44,262 nt of DNA from an uncultured Collinsella sp. (GTDB lineage Bacteria; Actinomycetota; Coriobacteriia; Coriobacteriales; Coriobacteriaceae). Of this stretch, positions 7,995 to 16,631 are shown in pieces. A program made the translations under genes and the position numbers. How positions within the stretch are numbered: the first letter of the stretch is position 1; each line of letters starts with the position of its first letter. The notes beneath the pieces are model-generated. The model made no database searches and was not told where the DNA came from. It saw only the letters and a list, made by a program, of their open reading frames with translations. The stretch spans positions 1 to 44,262 of the forward strand of contig UQKW01000017.1 in assembly GCA_900541885.1 (NCBI GenBank). The letters are read 5' to 3'.

Positions 7995-9515
7995 GTGAGA
8001 GAGGAGAGCCCCCGACAAGGTATGAGGAGGCCCGACTCGGACCGTGCTTCCTCGCGGCGCAGCACACCGCGTTCCGGTCGCGGCGGGCAGTCGTTTAGCG
8101 AACGCTATATTGCCGGCGTTCCCGCCCGTATCATGCGCCCCCGTTTGATATTCATGGCCTGCTTGTTTACCTTGGTATGCTTTGGCCTGCTGATGGTGTA
8201 CTCGGCGTCTTCGGTCGAGGCGCTGCACGAGAATGGCTCGGCGACGTTTTTTCTGGGTCGACAGGCCGCGTTTGCCGTGGTCGGTGTTCTGGCGCTGATT
8301 GCCATCGTGCGCGTTTTGCCGGACAGCTGGTTTGGGGAGGATGTGCTCAGGATCTTCCTCATAGGCATGATAGGGCTACTGTTTCTGGTGTTCTTGGTGG
8401 GCAGCGGCAGCCGTGGCGCCACGCGCTGGCTCAACATCGCCGGTATTCAGTTCCAGCCGTCTGAGTTTTTAAAGCCGTTCGCCATCGCGTATTCGGCCAT
8501 CATGCTCGACCGCATCTTTTCGCCCGGCGGCAACATCAACGAGTTTCTTCGCAAGATGGGCGTCTACCTGGGCATTTCGCTCTTTCTGATTTTTGTTCAG
8601 CCCGATTTTGGCACCGTCCTGATCATCTTGTTGACCCTCATGTGCATGGCGTTGTTTGCGGGATTGGACCCCAAATATATCGTTTGGACGGTCGTTGCCG
8701 GCATCGCCGTCATTGCGATCGCCCTTATCGCCGAGCCGTATCGTATGACGCGTGTCGAGGTTGCTTGGAATCCTTGGGCAGACGAATATGGCGACGGCTA
8801 TCAGGCCACGCTTGCCATCATGGCGTTTGCCTCGGGCGGCCTGTTCGGTCGCGGTATCGGCAACTCCACCATGAAGTACTCGTATTTGCCCGAGGCGCAT
8901 AACGACTACATCTTGGCTATCATCGGCGAGGAAGTTGGCTTTATCGGAACCGTGCTGTTCTTCTTGGTGTTTGCGATGCTGATCTACTCGGCGTTTCGCA
9001 TTGCCGAGCAGGCGACCGACCGTCGCGGAGCACTTATGGCATCGGGTTCCGCGGTCATCCTTGCGGTGCAGTTTTTGATCAACGCGCTGGGCATTCTCAA
9101 TGTGTTTCCCATGACGGGCAAGCCGCTGCCGTTTATTAGCTACGGCGGCTCGTCGATTATCGTGTCGCTTATGCTCGCCGGTCTGATCCTGCGCGTTTCG
9201 TATGAGAGCGCCCGTCGCGATGAGTACGACCGTCGCCGCGAGAGCTTTGCCGTTATGGATGAGAGTACCGCCGGCGTGCCCCACGTGCGCGGCGAGCGAT
9301 CTTCGCGTAACGGCTTTACCGTCCTGGATGGCTCTGCGACCGAGCCGGCAGCCCGTCCGCGTCAGCGAACGGCGCCGCAAGGTCGTCCGCAGCGCCCCAC
9401 TCCCCGCAATGCGGGCGGCGGATATAATCGAATCGATTTGAATTCGGACCCGTCGGCGCGTTTGCGCACCGATGACCAGGGGCCGCGTGTACGAAGGGAT
9501 TACCATGACCGATAA
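7995..9515 (+). CDS. ftsW: Septal peptidoglycan polymerase FtsW (SEDS family)
   Basis: This SEDS-family lipid II glycosyltransferase polymerises septal glycan with FtsI. It has about 506 residues, ten or so membrane helices (about 45-400) and the family motifs RWLNIAGIQFQPSEFLK and PLPFISYGGSS near the last helices. GTG at 7995 is chosen because AGGGG ends 6 nt upstream; TTG at 7989 and ATG at 8022 are alternatives in the same frame. The N-terminal tail (about 35 residues) and a C-terminal tail of about 105 residues are both rich in Arg, Ser and Pro. The end overlaps the murG start by 11 bp. Confidence 0.93.
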   Translation: MREESPRQGMRRPDSDRASSRRSTPRSGRGGQSFSERYIAGVPARIMRPRLIFMACLFTLVCFGLLMVYSASSVEALHENGSATFFLGRQAAFAVVGVLALIAIVRVLPDSWFGEDVLRIFLIGMIGLLFLVFLVGSGSRGATRWLNIAGIQFQPSEFLKPFAIAYSAIMLDRIFSPGGNINEFLRKMGVYLGISLFLIFVQPDFGTVLIILLTLMCMALFAGLDPKYIVWTVVAGIAVIAIALIAEPYRMTRVEVAWNPWADEYGDGYQATLAIMAFASGGLFGRGIGNSTMKYSYLPEAHNDYILAIIGEEVGFIGTVLFFLVFAMLIYSAFRIAEQATDRRGALMASGSAVILAVQFLINALGILNVFPMTGKPLPFISYGGSSIIVSLMLAGLILRVSYESARRDEYDRRRESFAVMDESTAGVPHVRGERSSRNGFTVLDGSATEPAARPRQRTAPQGRPQRPTPRNAGGGYNRIDLNSDPSARLRTDDQGPRVRRDYHDR

Positions 9516-10620
9516 GATGACCGTTGCTATTGCAGCTGGCGGCACGGCAGGACATATCAACCCCGCGCTCGCCTTGGCCGAGGAGCTGCGAGACCGCGGT
9601 CATCACGTTGTGTTCGTGGGCCAATCGCGCAAGCTCGAGGGTCGTCTGGTTCCCGAGGCCGGATTCGATTTTGTGCCCATCACGGTCACGGGCTTCGATC
9701 GCTCCCGTCCCTGGACGGCGTTGACCTCGCTGTGGCGCGTCAACAAGGCGAAGCGTGCGCTTGCCCGTCACTTCTCGAAGGTCGGTAAGCCCGATGCCGC
9801 TATCGGCTTTGGTGCTTACGTTGAGGTTCCGCTGCTGGGTTGGTGCAAGGACGCCGGCGTTCCGTATCTGCTGCACGAGCAGAACTCTGTTCCGGGTCTG
9901 GCCAATAAGATGATGAACTCACATGCCGCCCGCGTGTGCATTTCGGTACCTGCGGCCCGCGCGGTCTTTGAGCGCGAGGGCGACCCCGACCATGTGCTCA
10001 TGACGGGCAATCCTGTGCGTCGTTCGGTGATCGAGGGCGATCGCGCTCGCGGTCGCAAGACGCTCGGTGTGCCCGAGGACGCGACGCTTCTGCTCGTCTT
10101 TGGTGGTTCGCTCGGTGCCCAGCATCTCAACGAGCGCGTTGCCTCGCTCAAGAGTGAGCTGCTGACCCGCGAGAATCTCTACATTTTGCATTCGACGGGT
10201 GCCGACGGCTTTGAGGAGACCGAGCGCGCTTTGGCGCTGACGCCCGAGGAGGCGAAGCGCTATCGAGTCCAGCCCTACATCGACAACATGGGCGATATGC
10301 TGGCTGCGGCCGATTTGGTGCTCTCGCGTTCCGGTGCCTCGAGCGTGGCCGAGATCGCCGCGCTTGCCGTGCCCTCGGTACTCGTGCCGTATCCGCACGC
10401 CACGGCCGACCACCAGACCACGAATGCGCGCTACCTGGTCGATGCCGGTGCCGGCGTGCTTTGCGCCGATGCCGATATCGATGCCCCTGCCTTTGCCGAC
10501 GAGCTTCTGCACCTGATCGATGACGCTGCGGCGCGTGATGCCATGCGTCAGGCGGCGCGTGGCTTGGCCCAGGACCGTGCCGCCGCACTTTTGGCCGACG
10601 CGGTAGAGGGATTGCGTTAG
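9505..10620 (+). CDS. murG: Lipid II synthase MurG
   Basis: This peripheral membrane GT28 glycosyltransferase adds GlcNAc to lipid I to give lipid II. It has 371 residues. The N-terminal glycine loop GGTAGHINPALALAEEL, the acceptor-side HEQNSVPGLANK, the C-domain loop FGGSLGAQHLNE and the donor-site segment SRSGASSVAEIAAL followed by PYPHATADHQTTNA are all present. ATG at 9505, behind GAAGGGAT, is preferred over an earlier in-frame ATG at 9472. The 11-bp overlap with ftsW indicates coupled translation. Confidence 0.95.
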   Translation: MTDKMTVAIAAGGTAGHINPALALAEELRDRGHHVVFVGQSRKLEGRLVPEAGFDFVPITVTGFDRSRPWTALTSLWRVNKAKRALARHFSKVGKPDAAIGFGAYVEVPLLGWCKDAGVPYLLHEQNSVPGLANKMMNSHAARVCISVPAARAVFEREGDPDHVLMTGNPVRRSVIEGDRARGRKTLGVPEDATLLLVFGGSLGAQHLNERVASLKSELLTRENLYILHSTGADGFEETERALALTPEEAKRYRVQPYIDNMGDMLAAADLVLSRSGASSVAEIAALAVPSVLVPYPHATADHQTTNARYLVDAGAGVLCADADIDAPAFADELLHLIDDAAARDAMRQAARGLAQDRAAALLADAVEGLR

Positions 10621-10717
10621 TTAGACGGGATATCGCCGGTCGCCCTCGCGCGGATGCGGTAGGTGCGGTACAGTTAATGGGTTACAGGCAGTGTTTACGC
10701 AAGGAGTACACGAGCAC

Positions 10718-12136
10718 ATGGCTGATTCCCAGACTGCAACCTCCGCGCCCGAGTTCAAGAGCGCCCACTTTATCGGTATCGGCGGCGCCGGCATGAGCGG
10801 CATCGCTCTCGTCCTGCACGAGCGCGGTTATACCGTTACCGGTTCTGACCTTAAGACGTCGCGCTATATTCGCCAGCTTACCCGCGCCGGCGTGAAGGTC
10901 CATGTGGGCCACGAGGCTGCGACGATCGACGAGGTCAAGCCCGACGTGGTTGTGGTCTCCACCGCTATTCCCGAGTCCAACCCCGAGCTCGTGCGTGCCC
11001 GCGAGCTCGGTATTCCCGTGTGGCCCCGTGCCAAGATGCTTTCGGCCCTGGGCCACGGCTACACCACCGTCGCCGTCGCCGGTACTCACGGCAAGACCAC
11101 GACCTCTTCGATGTGCGCCACCATGCTCGACCGCATGGGTCTGGACCCCAGCTTTTTAATCGGTGGCATTGTCGAGGGCTACGACACCAACGGCAAGAAC
11201 GGCTCGGGCGACTATTTTGTCGCCGAGGCCGACGAGTCCGACAGCTCGTTCCTGTTCCTGAACCCCAACGTGGTCATCGTGACCAACGTCGAGGCCGACC
11301 ATCTCGATCATTACTCGGGCATCGAGGAGATCGAGGCCACCTTTGCCAAGTTTATGGGCCTGGTTGGAGAGAGCGGTACCGTCATCGTTTGTGGCGAGGA
11401 CCCGCATCTGGTCGAGCTCGCCAAGTCGACGGGCCGTCATGTGCTTTCCTATGGCTTTGCCGAGAACAACGACATCGTCTGCGTGCATCCGGATGTCAAG
11501 GGCATCCAGAGCGACTTTATCGTTCGCTTTGAGGACGGCACCGAGCACGCTGTCGAGATTAAGAGCAACCCCGGTCGTCACAACATGCTCAACGCCACGG
11601 CCGTCTTGACCGTCGCCCATGTCCTGGGTCTCGATATCGACGCCGCCGCTAAGGCACTTTCGAGTTTTGAGGGTGTCCGCCGTCGCTTTACCCACGTGGG
11701 CGATATCGACGGCATCACGGTGGTTGACGATTACGGCCATCATCCCACCGAGATCAAGGCGACGCTCGCTGCTGCCTCTTCGCTGGGCTACAAGCATGTC
11801 GACGTCGTGTTCCAGCCGCACCGCTATTCGCGCCTGCAGGCTCTGTGCGATGACTTTGCCGATGCCTTTGCCAACGCCGATAAGCTGCTGCTGATCGATG
11901 TGTTCTCCGCCGGCGAGATGCCGATTCCGGGCGTTACCTCCAAGATGCTCGCAGATACCGTTCGCGCCAAGCACCCCGGCAAGGAGGTCGTGTACTGCTC
12001 CAGCCGTCTTGAGCTCAACCAGGAGCTTGAGAAGCTCGTGGGCGAGGGCGACCTGCTGCTCACCATGGGTGCCGGCGACGTTACGACCGTCGGCCCCGAG
12101 TTCATCGAGTATCTGACTGCCAAGAAAGACGCTTAA
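10718..12136 (+). CDS. murC: UDP-MurNAc:L-alanine ligase MurC
   Basis: MurC makes the first peptide addition, joining L-Ala to UDP-MurNAc. The protein has 472 residues. It shows HFIGIGGAGMSGIA at the N terminus (UDP-sugar fold), the ATP loop VAGTHGKTTTSSM, EADESDSSFL, and the C-terminal-domain segment DDYGHHPTEIKATL. GTHGKTTT and DDYGHHP identify MurC. The start at 10718 follows AAGGAG at 10701-10706 with a rather long 11-nt spacing; an in-frame GTG at 10691 lacks such a site. A 97-bp gap separates it from murG. Confidence 0.95.
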   Translation: MADSQTATSAPEFKSAHFIGIGGAGMSGIALVLHERGYTVTGSDLKTSRYIRQLTRAGVKVHVGHEAATIDEVKPDVVVVSTAIPESNPELVRARELGIPVWPRAKMLSALGHGYTTVAVAGTHGKTTTSSMCATMLDRMGLDPSFLIGGIVEGYDTNGKNGSGDYFVAEADESDSSFLFLNPNVVIVTNVEADHLDHYSGIEEIEATFAKFMGLVGESGTVIVCGEDPHLVELAKSTGRHVLSYGFAENNDIVCVHPDVKGIQSDFIVRFEDGTEHAVEIKSNPGRHNMLNATAVLTVAHVLGLDIDAAAKALSSFEGVRRRFTHVGDIDGITVVDDYGHHPTEIKATLAAASSLGYKHVDVVFQPHRYSRLQALCDDFADAFANADKLLLIDVFSAGEMPIPGVTSKMLADTVRAKHPGKEVVYCSSRLELNQELEKLVGEGDLLLTMGAGDVTTVGPEFIEYLTAKKDA

Positions 12137-12141
12137 CCTCT

Positions 12142-13053
12142 ATGGGTCTGTTTAACGCCGTCATGGCGCTTTCGGGCATGATCGACACGGACGTGGTCGA
12201 GGACGAACGTCTTGCACGCCATACAAGCTATCGTATCGGCGGCAAGGCCGACCTCTTTGTGACGTGCCATAGCTACCATGCCCTGCGTCGCGCCGTGGCG
12301 GTGCTCGACCGCGAGCAGGTGCCGTGGGTGATTATCGGCAAGGGGTCCAATCTGCTTGTTGCCGATGCCGGTTATCGCGGCGCCGTTATTTCGCTGGGAC
12401 GTGAGTTTCAGCGCACGGTTGTTGCCGAGGACGGCTGCACGCTGACCGTTGGTGCGGGCGTGATGTTCGCGCGTTTGGTCAACGACGCCTTGTCGCGCGG
12501 GCTTTCGGGCCTTGAGTTCGCGGTCGGTATTCCCGGTTCGGTCGGCGGCGCCGTGTCCATGAACGCAGGTACGCGGACTGAGTGGATCGGCTCCCTTATC
12601 GAGGACGTGGTCACGTTTGATTCGGCGTCCGGTATTAAGCACTATGCAGGATCCGAGATCGCTTGGGGGTATCGCGAGTGCAGCCTGCCGCGTAACGAGA
12701 TCATTCTCGAGTGCGTGCTTAAGCTTAAGGCCGCGCCCAAGGTCGACATTCGCGAACGCATGGAGCGGTACCTGACGCGCCGCAAGCGCACGCAGCCCAT
12801 GGGCCGTGCATCCTGCGGATCGGTCTTTCGCAACCCGCCCGACGCAAGCGTGGGCAAGTTGATTGAGGATTGTGGATTAAAGGGTTTTTCGGTTGGCGGT
12901 GCGGAAGTTTCGCCCGTACACGCTAATTTTATCGTTAATAACGGAACCGCCTCGGCCGATGACGTGGCCGCGGTTATCAGGCATGTGCACGGAAAGGTGA
13001 GGGAGGCGTATGGCATCGAGCTCAGACCGGAAGTTAAATTCCTCGGCTTCTAG
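12142..13053 (+). CDS. murB: UDP-N-acetylenolpyruvoylglucosamine reductase MurB
   Basis: This FAD enzyme reduces UDP-GlcNAc-enolpyruvate to UDP-MurNAc with NADPH. It has 303 residues, typical of type II MurB. Motifs are HTSYRIGGKADLF, IIGKGSNLLVADAG (FAD binding), GIPGSVGGAVSMNAG, and the C-terminal ASCGSVFRNPP with the catalytic Ser, then LIEDCGLKG. It starts 5 bp after murC. Its last 44 bp overlap the start of ftsQ in another frame. Confidence 0.95.
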   Translation: MGLFNAVMALSGMIDTDVVEDERLARHTSYRIGGKADLFVTCHSYHALRRAVAVLDREQVPWVIIGKGSNLLVADAGYRGAVISLGREFQRTVVAEDGCTLTVGAGVMFARLVNDALSRGLSGLEFAVGIPGSVGGAVSMNAGTRTEWIGSLIEDVVTFDSASGIKHYAGSEIAWGYRECSLPRNEIILECVLKLKAAPKVDIRERMERYLTRRKRTQPMGRASCGSVFRNPPDASVGKLIEDCGLKGFSVGGAEVSPVHANFIVNNGTASADDVAAVIRHVHGKVREAYGIELRPEVKFLGF

Positions 13054-14266
13054 AGCATCGAAACCAACCTTCCGCCGCGCCGGAGGGCGTTCCGGCGCAC
13101 CTGCCAAACCTCAACGCAATACCGTCGCGCACTCTAAGTCTGTCGGGCATGCTCGACAGACCAGTCGTCCGGTCGTCGGCTCGCAGCTCGGTAATCGTCC
13201 GGCCGCAAAAAAGTCCTCGCGTCCCTCGGTGACGTCAAAGCCTGTTATGGGCGCCAAGCCTGCCCGTCCCATGGCAACTCCTAAGCCACCGACGGGAACT
13301 AAAACGCTGCGTCCGGGTCGCACGCTGGGCGCATCGAAACCGCGCTCGCTGACATCGGTGCCGGCTACCGCCAAGAAGCCTTCGGGTAAAAAAGGCGTCA
13401 ACCCGTTGTCTTCACTTGGGGCGATGGCAAATAAAACATCAGACGCCGCTTCTGTCGTTACAGGCAAAGGCAAAATCGTGGGCGGCGTTCTGGCCGTCTT
13501 GGCCGTGCTCGTCGTCGTTGCCATCGTGGTGATTAACTCTGGATTGTTTACCGCCACTGATATTCAGATTCAAGGCAGCGAGCATGTGACGAAGCACGAT
13601 GCTATCCAGCTGATCGATTTGCCCGAGGGAACGTCGCTTTTTAACGTCGATCCCGACCAGATTACCGAGGACCTCAAGCAGAACCCGTGGGTCTCGGGCG
13701 TGGATGTTCAGCGTCAGTTCCCGCATACGCTCATCATTACGCCTATGGAGCGCAAGGTCATCGCAATTGCCTATATCAGCTCCGATGACCTAGCCTGGGC
13801 CATCGGGGATGATGACACCTGGATCGCCCCGCTGTCGACGTCGGTCGAAGTGGACGACCAGGGCAACGTCATCACGACAGGGCAGGGCTCAAATACCCTG
13901 ACCGGCATCGATGCCGCACTGGCGCTCGCTAAGCACTATGGCGCGGTGTTGCTGACTGATGTCTCGGCGGATGTCGCTCCAGTTTCCGGCCAGGCGGTGA
14001 GCTCCAAGGCCGTTAAGGCCGGCCTGGATTATGTGCGTGGTTTTTCGAGCGAGTTCTTGGGACAAGTCAAGGATATTTCCACGCCTTCGGTCGAAGCCAT
14101 CTCGGCAAACCTCAATAACGGCATTGAGGTGTCGCTGGGCGATTCGGACGATATCGCCAAGAAGGAACGCGTAGTCACCAAGTTGCTTTCGCAGGTAGAG
14201 GGCGTAACGTATATCAATGTGCGCTCTCCGGGCAACTACACATTTAGGAATGCTCCGACCTCATAG
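13010..14266 (+). CDS. ftsQ: Cell division protein FtsQ (POTRA)
   Basis: FtsQ is a bitopic membrane protein that recruits and regulates the septal synthases. Of 418 residues, about 1-150 form a basic, low-complexity cytoplasmic tail of Lys, Arg, Ser, Pro and Thr. One membrane helix follows (about 157-178), then a POTRA domain starting DIQIQGSEHVTKHDAIQLID with SLFNVDPDQITEDLKQNPWV, and the FtsQ beta domain. The start overlaps murB by 44 bp but is well supported by GAGGGAGG just upstream. ftsZ comes next without ftsA, as in other Actinobacteria. The tail is much longer than in E. coli FtsQ. Confidence 0.9.
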   Translation: MASSSDRKLNSSASRASKPTFRRAGGRSGAPAKPQRNTVAHSKSVGHARQTSRPVVGSQLGNRPAAKKSSRPSVTSKPVMGAKPARPMATPKPPTGTKTLRPGRTLGASKPRSLTSVPATAKKPSGKKGVNPLSSLGAMANKTSDAASVVTGKGKIVGGVLAVLAVLVVVAIVVINSGLFTATDIQIQGSEHVTKHDAIQLIDLPEGTSLFNVDPDQITEDLKQNPWVSGVDVQRQFPHTLIITPMERKVIAIAYISSDDLAWAIGDDDTWIAPLSTSVEVDDQGNVITTGQGSNTLTGIDAALALAKHYGAVLLTDVSADVAPVSGQAVSSKAVKAGLDYVRGFSSEFLGQVKDISTPSVEAISANLNNGIEVSLGDSDDIAKKERVVTKLLSQVEGVTYINVRSPGNYTFRNAPTS

Positions 14267-14465
14267 CGCTGGTTGATGCTTTGTTGAGTGGCCATACCAC
14301 GCCGTTTATCTGGTTTGTTTGGTTTTCACGGTCAATTATTTGACTGATACGTTCATAATGTGCAACCATAATACGGTTTACCTTTGCATTTACTTTCAAC
14401 CTGAAGGTTAATGTGCGCAGGGGTCGACCCATGCTATGGCTATAACCTTTGTTCGGAGGACCGAC

Positions 14466-15620
14466 ATGCACGAGACAGAGATCAACAACTACCTTGCCGT
14501 CATTAAGGTGGTCGGCGTCGGCGGCGGCGGTACCAACGCGGTCAATCGAATGATCGAAGAGGGCATCCGCGGCGTCGAGTTTGTTGCCATCAACACCGAT
14601 GCTCAGGCACTCGCGATCTCTGATGCCGATATCAAGGTGCACATCGGCACCGACCTTACCCGCGGCCTGGGCGCCGGCGCCAACCCCGAGGTTGGCCGCA
14701 AGGCTGCCGATGAGTCCCGCGACGACATTGCCGAGGCGCTCGCTGGCGCCGACATGGTGTTCATCACCTGCGGCGAGGGCGGTGGCACCGGTACCGGCGC
14801 TGCTCCCATCGTTGCCGATATCGCGATGAACGAGGTCGGCGCACTGACCGTCGCCGTCGTGACCAAGCCCTTCACCTTCGAGGGCCGCAAGCGCAAGAAG
14901 AGCGCCGAGGAGGGCATTAAGACCCTCTCCGATTGCGTCGATACCATGATCGTCATCCCCAACGATAAACTGCTCGACATCGCCGAGAAGAAGACTACCA
15001 TGCTCGAGGCCTTCGCGATTGCCGATGGCGTCCTTTCCCAGGGCACCCAGGGCATCACCGACCTCATCACCGTCCCCGGTATCATCAACCTGGACTTCGC
15101 CGATGTTAAGACCATCATGAAGCAGGCCGGTACCGCCATGATGGGTATCGGTACCTCTTCTGGGGATACCCGTGCCGTCGACGCTGCCCAGCAGGCCATC
15201 TCCAGCCCGCTGCTCGAGAGCTCCATCGATGGTGCCACACGCGTGCTGCTCTCCATCGCCGGTTCCAAGGACCTGGGCATCCAGGAGATCAGCGACGCCG
15301 CCGACGTTGTCGCCAACGCCGTCGACCCCGAGGCCAACATCATCTTCGGTACCGTTGTCGACGAGTCCCTGGGCGATCAGGTGCGTATCACCGTCATCGC
15401 TACGGGCTTCTCCGACTCCAACGTCAACCGTCAGGACGAGCTCTTTGCTGCTCAGCAGTCTCAGAGCAAGGCCGCTGCCTCCGCTGAGCCGCAGCGCACC
15501 GCTCCGGCCACCAGCCCGGCTCAGGCCGCTCCGACCCGCAACGTCGGTGGCACCGAGCTTCCTAACTTCGGCAACGATCAGTTCGAGCTTCCCGACTTCC
15601 TGAAGCGCGGTAGCTTCTAA
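14466..15620 (+). CDS. ftsZ: Cell division GTPase FtsZ
   Basis: This tubulin-like GTPase polymerises into the Z ring that positions septum synthesis. It has 384 residues. Motifs are VVGVGGGGTNAVNRM, the tubulin signature GGGTGTGAAP (about 99-108), the T7 loop NLDFADVKTIM, a variable linker rich in Gln, Ala and Pro, and the C-terminal peptide ELPDFLKR, which binds SepF and similar partners. ATG at 14466 is chosen for CGGAGGA 5-6 nt upstream. The 199-bp AT-rich gap before it probably carries an extra promoter, as ftsZ usually needs high expression. Confidence 0.97.
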   Translation: MHETEINNYLAVIKVVGVGGGGTNAVNRMIEEGIRGVEFVAINTDAQALAISDADIKVHIGTDLTRGLGAGANPEVGRKAADESRDDIAEALAGADMVFITCGEGGGTGTGAAPIVADIAMNEVGALTVAVVTKPFTFEGRKRKKSAEEGIKTLSDCVDTMIVIPNDKLLDIAEKKTTMLEAFAIADGVLSQGTQGITDLITVPGIINLDFADVKTIMKQAGTAMMGIGTSSGDTRAVDAAQQAISSPLLESSIDGATRVLLSIAGSKDLGIQEISDAADVVANAVDPEANIIFGTVVDESLGDQVRITVIATGFSDSNVNRQDELFAAQQSQSKAAASAEPQRTAPATSPAQAAPTRNVGGTELPNFGNDQFELPDFLKRGSF

Positions 15621-15646
15621 GTCGTTCTTTGCATTGTTGCTCACGG

Positions 15647-15675
15647 GGGCGTGTCCGTATGGACGCGCCCTTTTT
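15647..15675 (+). terminator. Intrinsic terminator after ftsZ
   Basis: A 10-bp stem, GGGCGTGTCC (15647-15656) and GGACGCGCCC (15661-15670) with one G-T pair, is closed by a GTAT loop and followed directly by TTTTT. It ends the dcw transcript 27 nt after the ftsZ stop. Confidence 0.88.
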
Positions 15676-15706
15676 ATTTCGACTTTGTAAACTAGAACCT
15701 CCAATC

Positions 15707-15728
15707 TCTTTACGTTCCCTTTACGATT
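15707..15728 (+). promoter_or_regulatory. Possible PHO box (11-bp direct repeat)
   Basis: TTTACG occurs at 15709-15714 and 15720-15725, an exact 11-bp period, within TCTTTACGTTC and CCTTTACGATT. PhoP/PhoB-type regulators bind direct repeats with this period. It lies about 100 bp upstream of pgeF, whose message would continue into the pst operon. The regulator itself is not in the window, so the assignment is inference. Confidence 0.4.
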
Positions 15729-15772
15729 GCCTCCAGTGCAGCAGGTATTCTTTTAGAGAAGTATGACAGCCG

Positions 15773-15778
15773 TATAAA
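15773..15778 (+). promoter_or_regulatory. Possible -10 box for pgeF-pst
   Basis: TATAAA stands about 50 bp before the pgeF start. No good -35 hexamer lies 16-18 bp upstream (CTTTTA at 15750-15755), which would suit an activator-dependent promoter. Confidence 0.35.
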
Positions 15779-15830
15779 CGCGGGCTGTAGCGGCGATGCC
15801 GCGGTACTTGTGTTATTAGGAGGCTTTAGT

Positions 15831-16631
15831 ATGGCAGCACGTGCGGACAACGTTTCGCGTGTCGACCATGATGGAGTTACGTTGGTGGAAGGCGCGACAT
15901 CCGATGTTCGCTTTGCCTTCACCGAGCGCGCCGGTGGTGTTTCCGAAGATGCGTACTCCTCACTCAATTTGGGCTCGCATGTTGGCGATGACCCCTTTGC
16001 TGTTCAAGAAAATCGTCGTCGCGTGCTCGAGGCTATGGGTGCCGCCGAGTGCGAGCACAACTTGCTCGTTCCCAATCAGGTCCATGGTGACCATATCGTT
16101 GCGGTGACCTCGAACGGCGCCGATGACCTTGAGGACGTCCGCGAGCAGATTGCCGAGGGCTGCGATGCCATCGTCTGTACGGCGCATAACGTACCCGTGC
16201 TGCTCTGCTTTGCCGACTGCGTTCCCGTGGTGCTGGTGGCCCCCGGCGGATTTGCCGTGGTGCACTCCGGTTGGAAGGGCACGATTGCACGTATTTCCGC
16301 CAAGGCGTGCCAGGCGCTTTGCGATGCTGCCGGTTGCGATGCGAGCGACGTTTCCGCCTATATCGGCCCCCATATCTTGGGTGACGAATATGAGGTATCC
16401 CAGGAACTCATGGATCGCTTTGCCGCCGAGTTCTCTTGCATCGATGCGAATACCTCTCGCATGCTCGATCTTTCCGCTGCCATTCGCGAGGCGCTGGTAG
16501 ATGTCGGTGTCGACGCGGATAATATCGTGGATACCCAGCTTTCGACCGTGCGTCAGAACGACCGCTTTTATTCCTACCGTAACGAGGACGGCACCTGTGG
16601 GCGCCATGCTGCGATCGGCGTGATGCTATGA
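15831..16631 (+). CDS. pgeF: Multicopper-like purine nucleoside phosphorylase/peptidoglycan editing factor PgeF (YlmD family)
   Basis: This is a 266-residue protein of the laccase-domain DUF152/YlmD/YfiH family. Members are zinc enzymes with purine nucleoside phosphorylase and adenosine deaminase activity; E. coli YfiH also prevents wrong amino acids entering peptidoglycan. Active-site motifs are NQVHGDHIVAV (His), LCFADCVPVVLVAP (Cys) and VVHSGWKGT (His). ATG at 15831 follows AGGAGG. It occupies the ylmD position after ftsZ. Its TGA overlaps the ATG of pstS as ATGA, so the phosphate operon is coupled to it. Confidence 0.88.
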   Translation: MAARADNVSRVDHDGVTLVEGATSDVRFAFTERAGGVSEDAYSSLNLGSHVGDDPFAVQENRRRVLEAMGAAECEHNLLVPNQVHGDHIVAVTSNGADDLEDVREQIAEGCDAIVCTAHNVPVLLCFADCVPVVLVAPGGFAVVHSGWKGTIARISAKACQALCDAAGCDASDVSAYIGPHILGDEYEVSQELMDRFAAEFSCIDANTSRMLDLSAAIREALVDVGVDADNIVDTQLSTVRQNDRFYSYRNEDGTCGRHAAIGVML

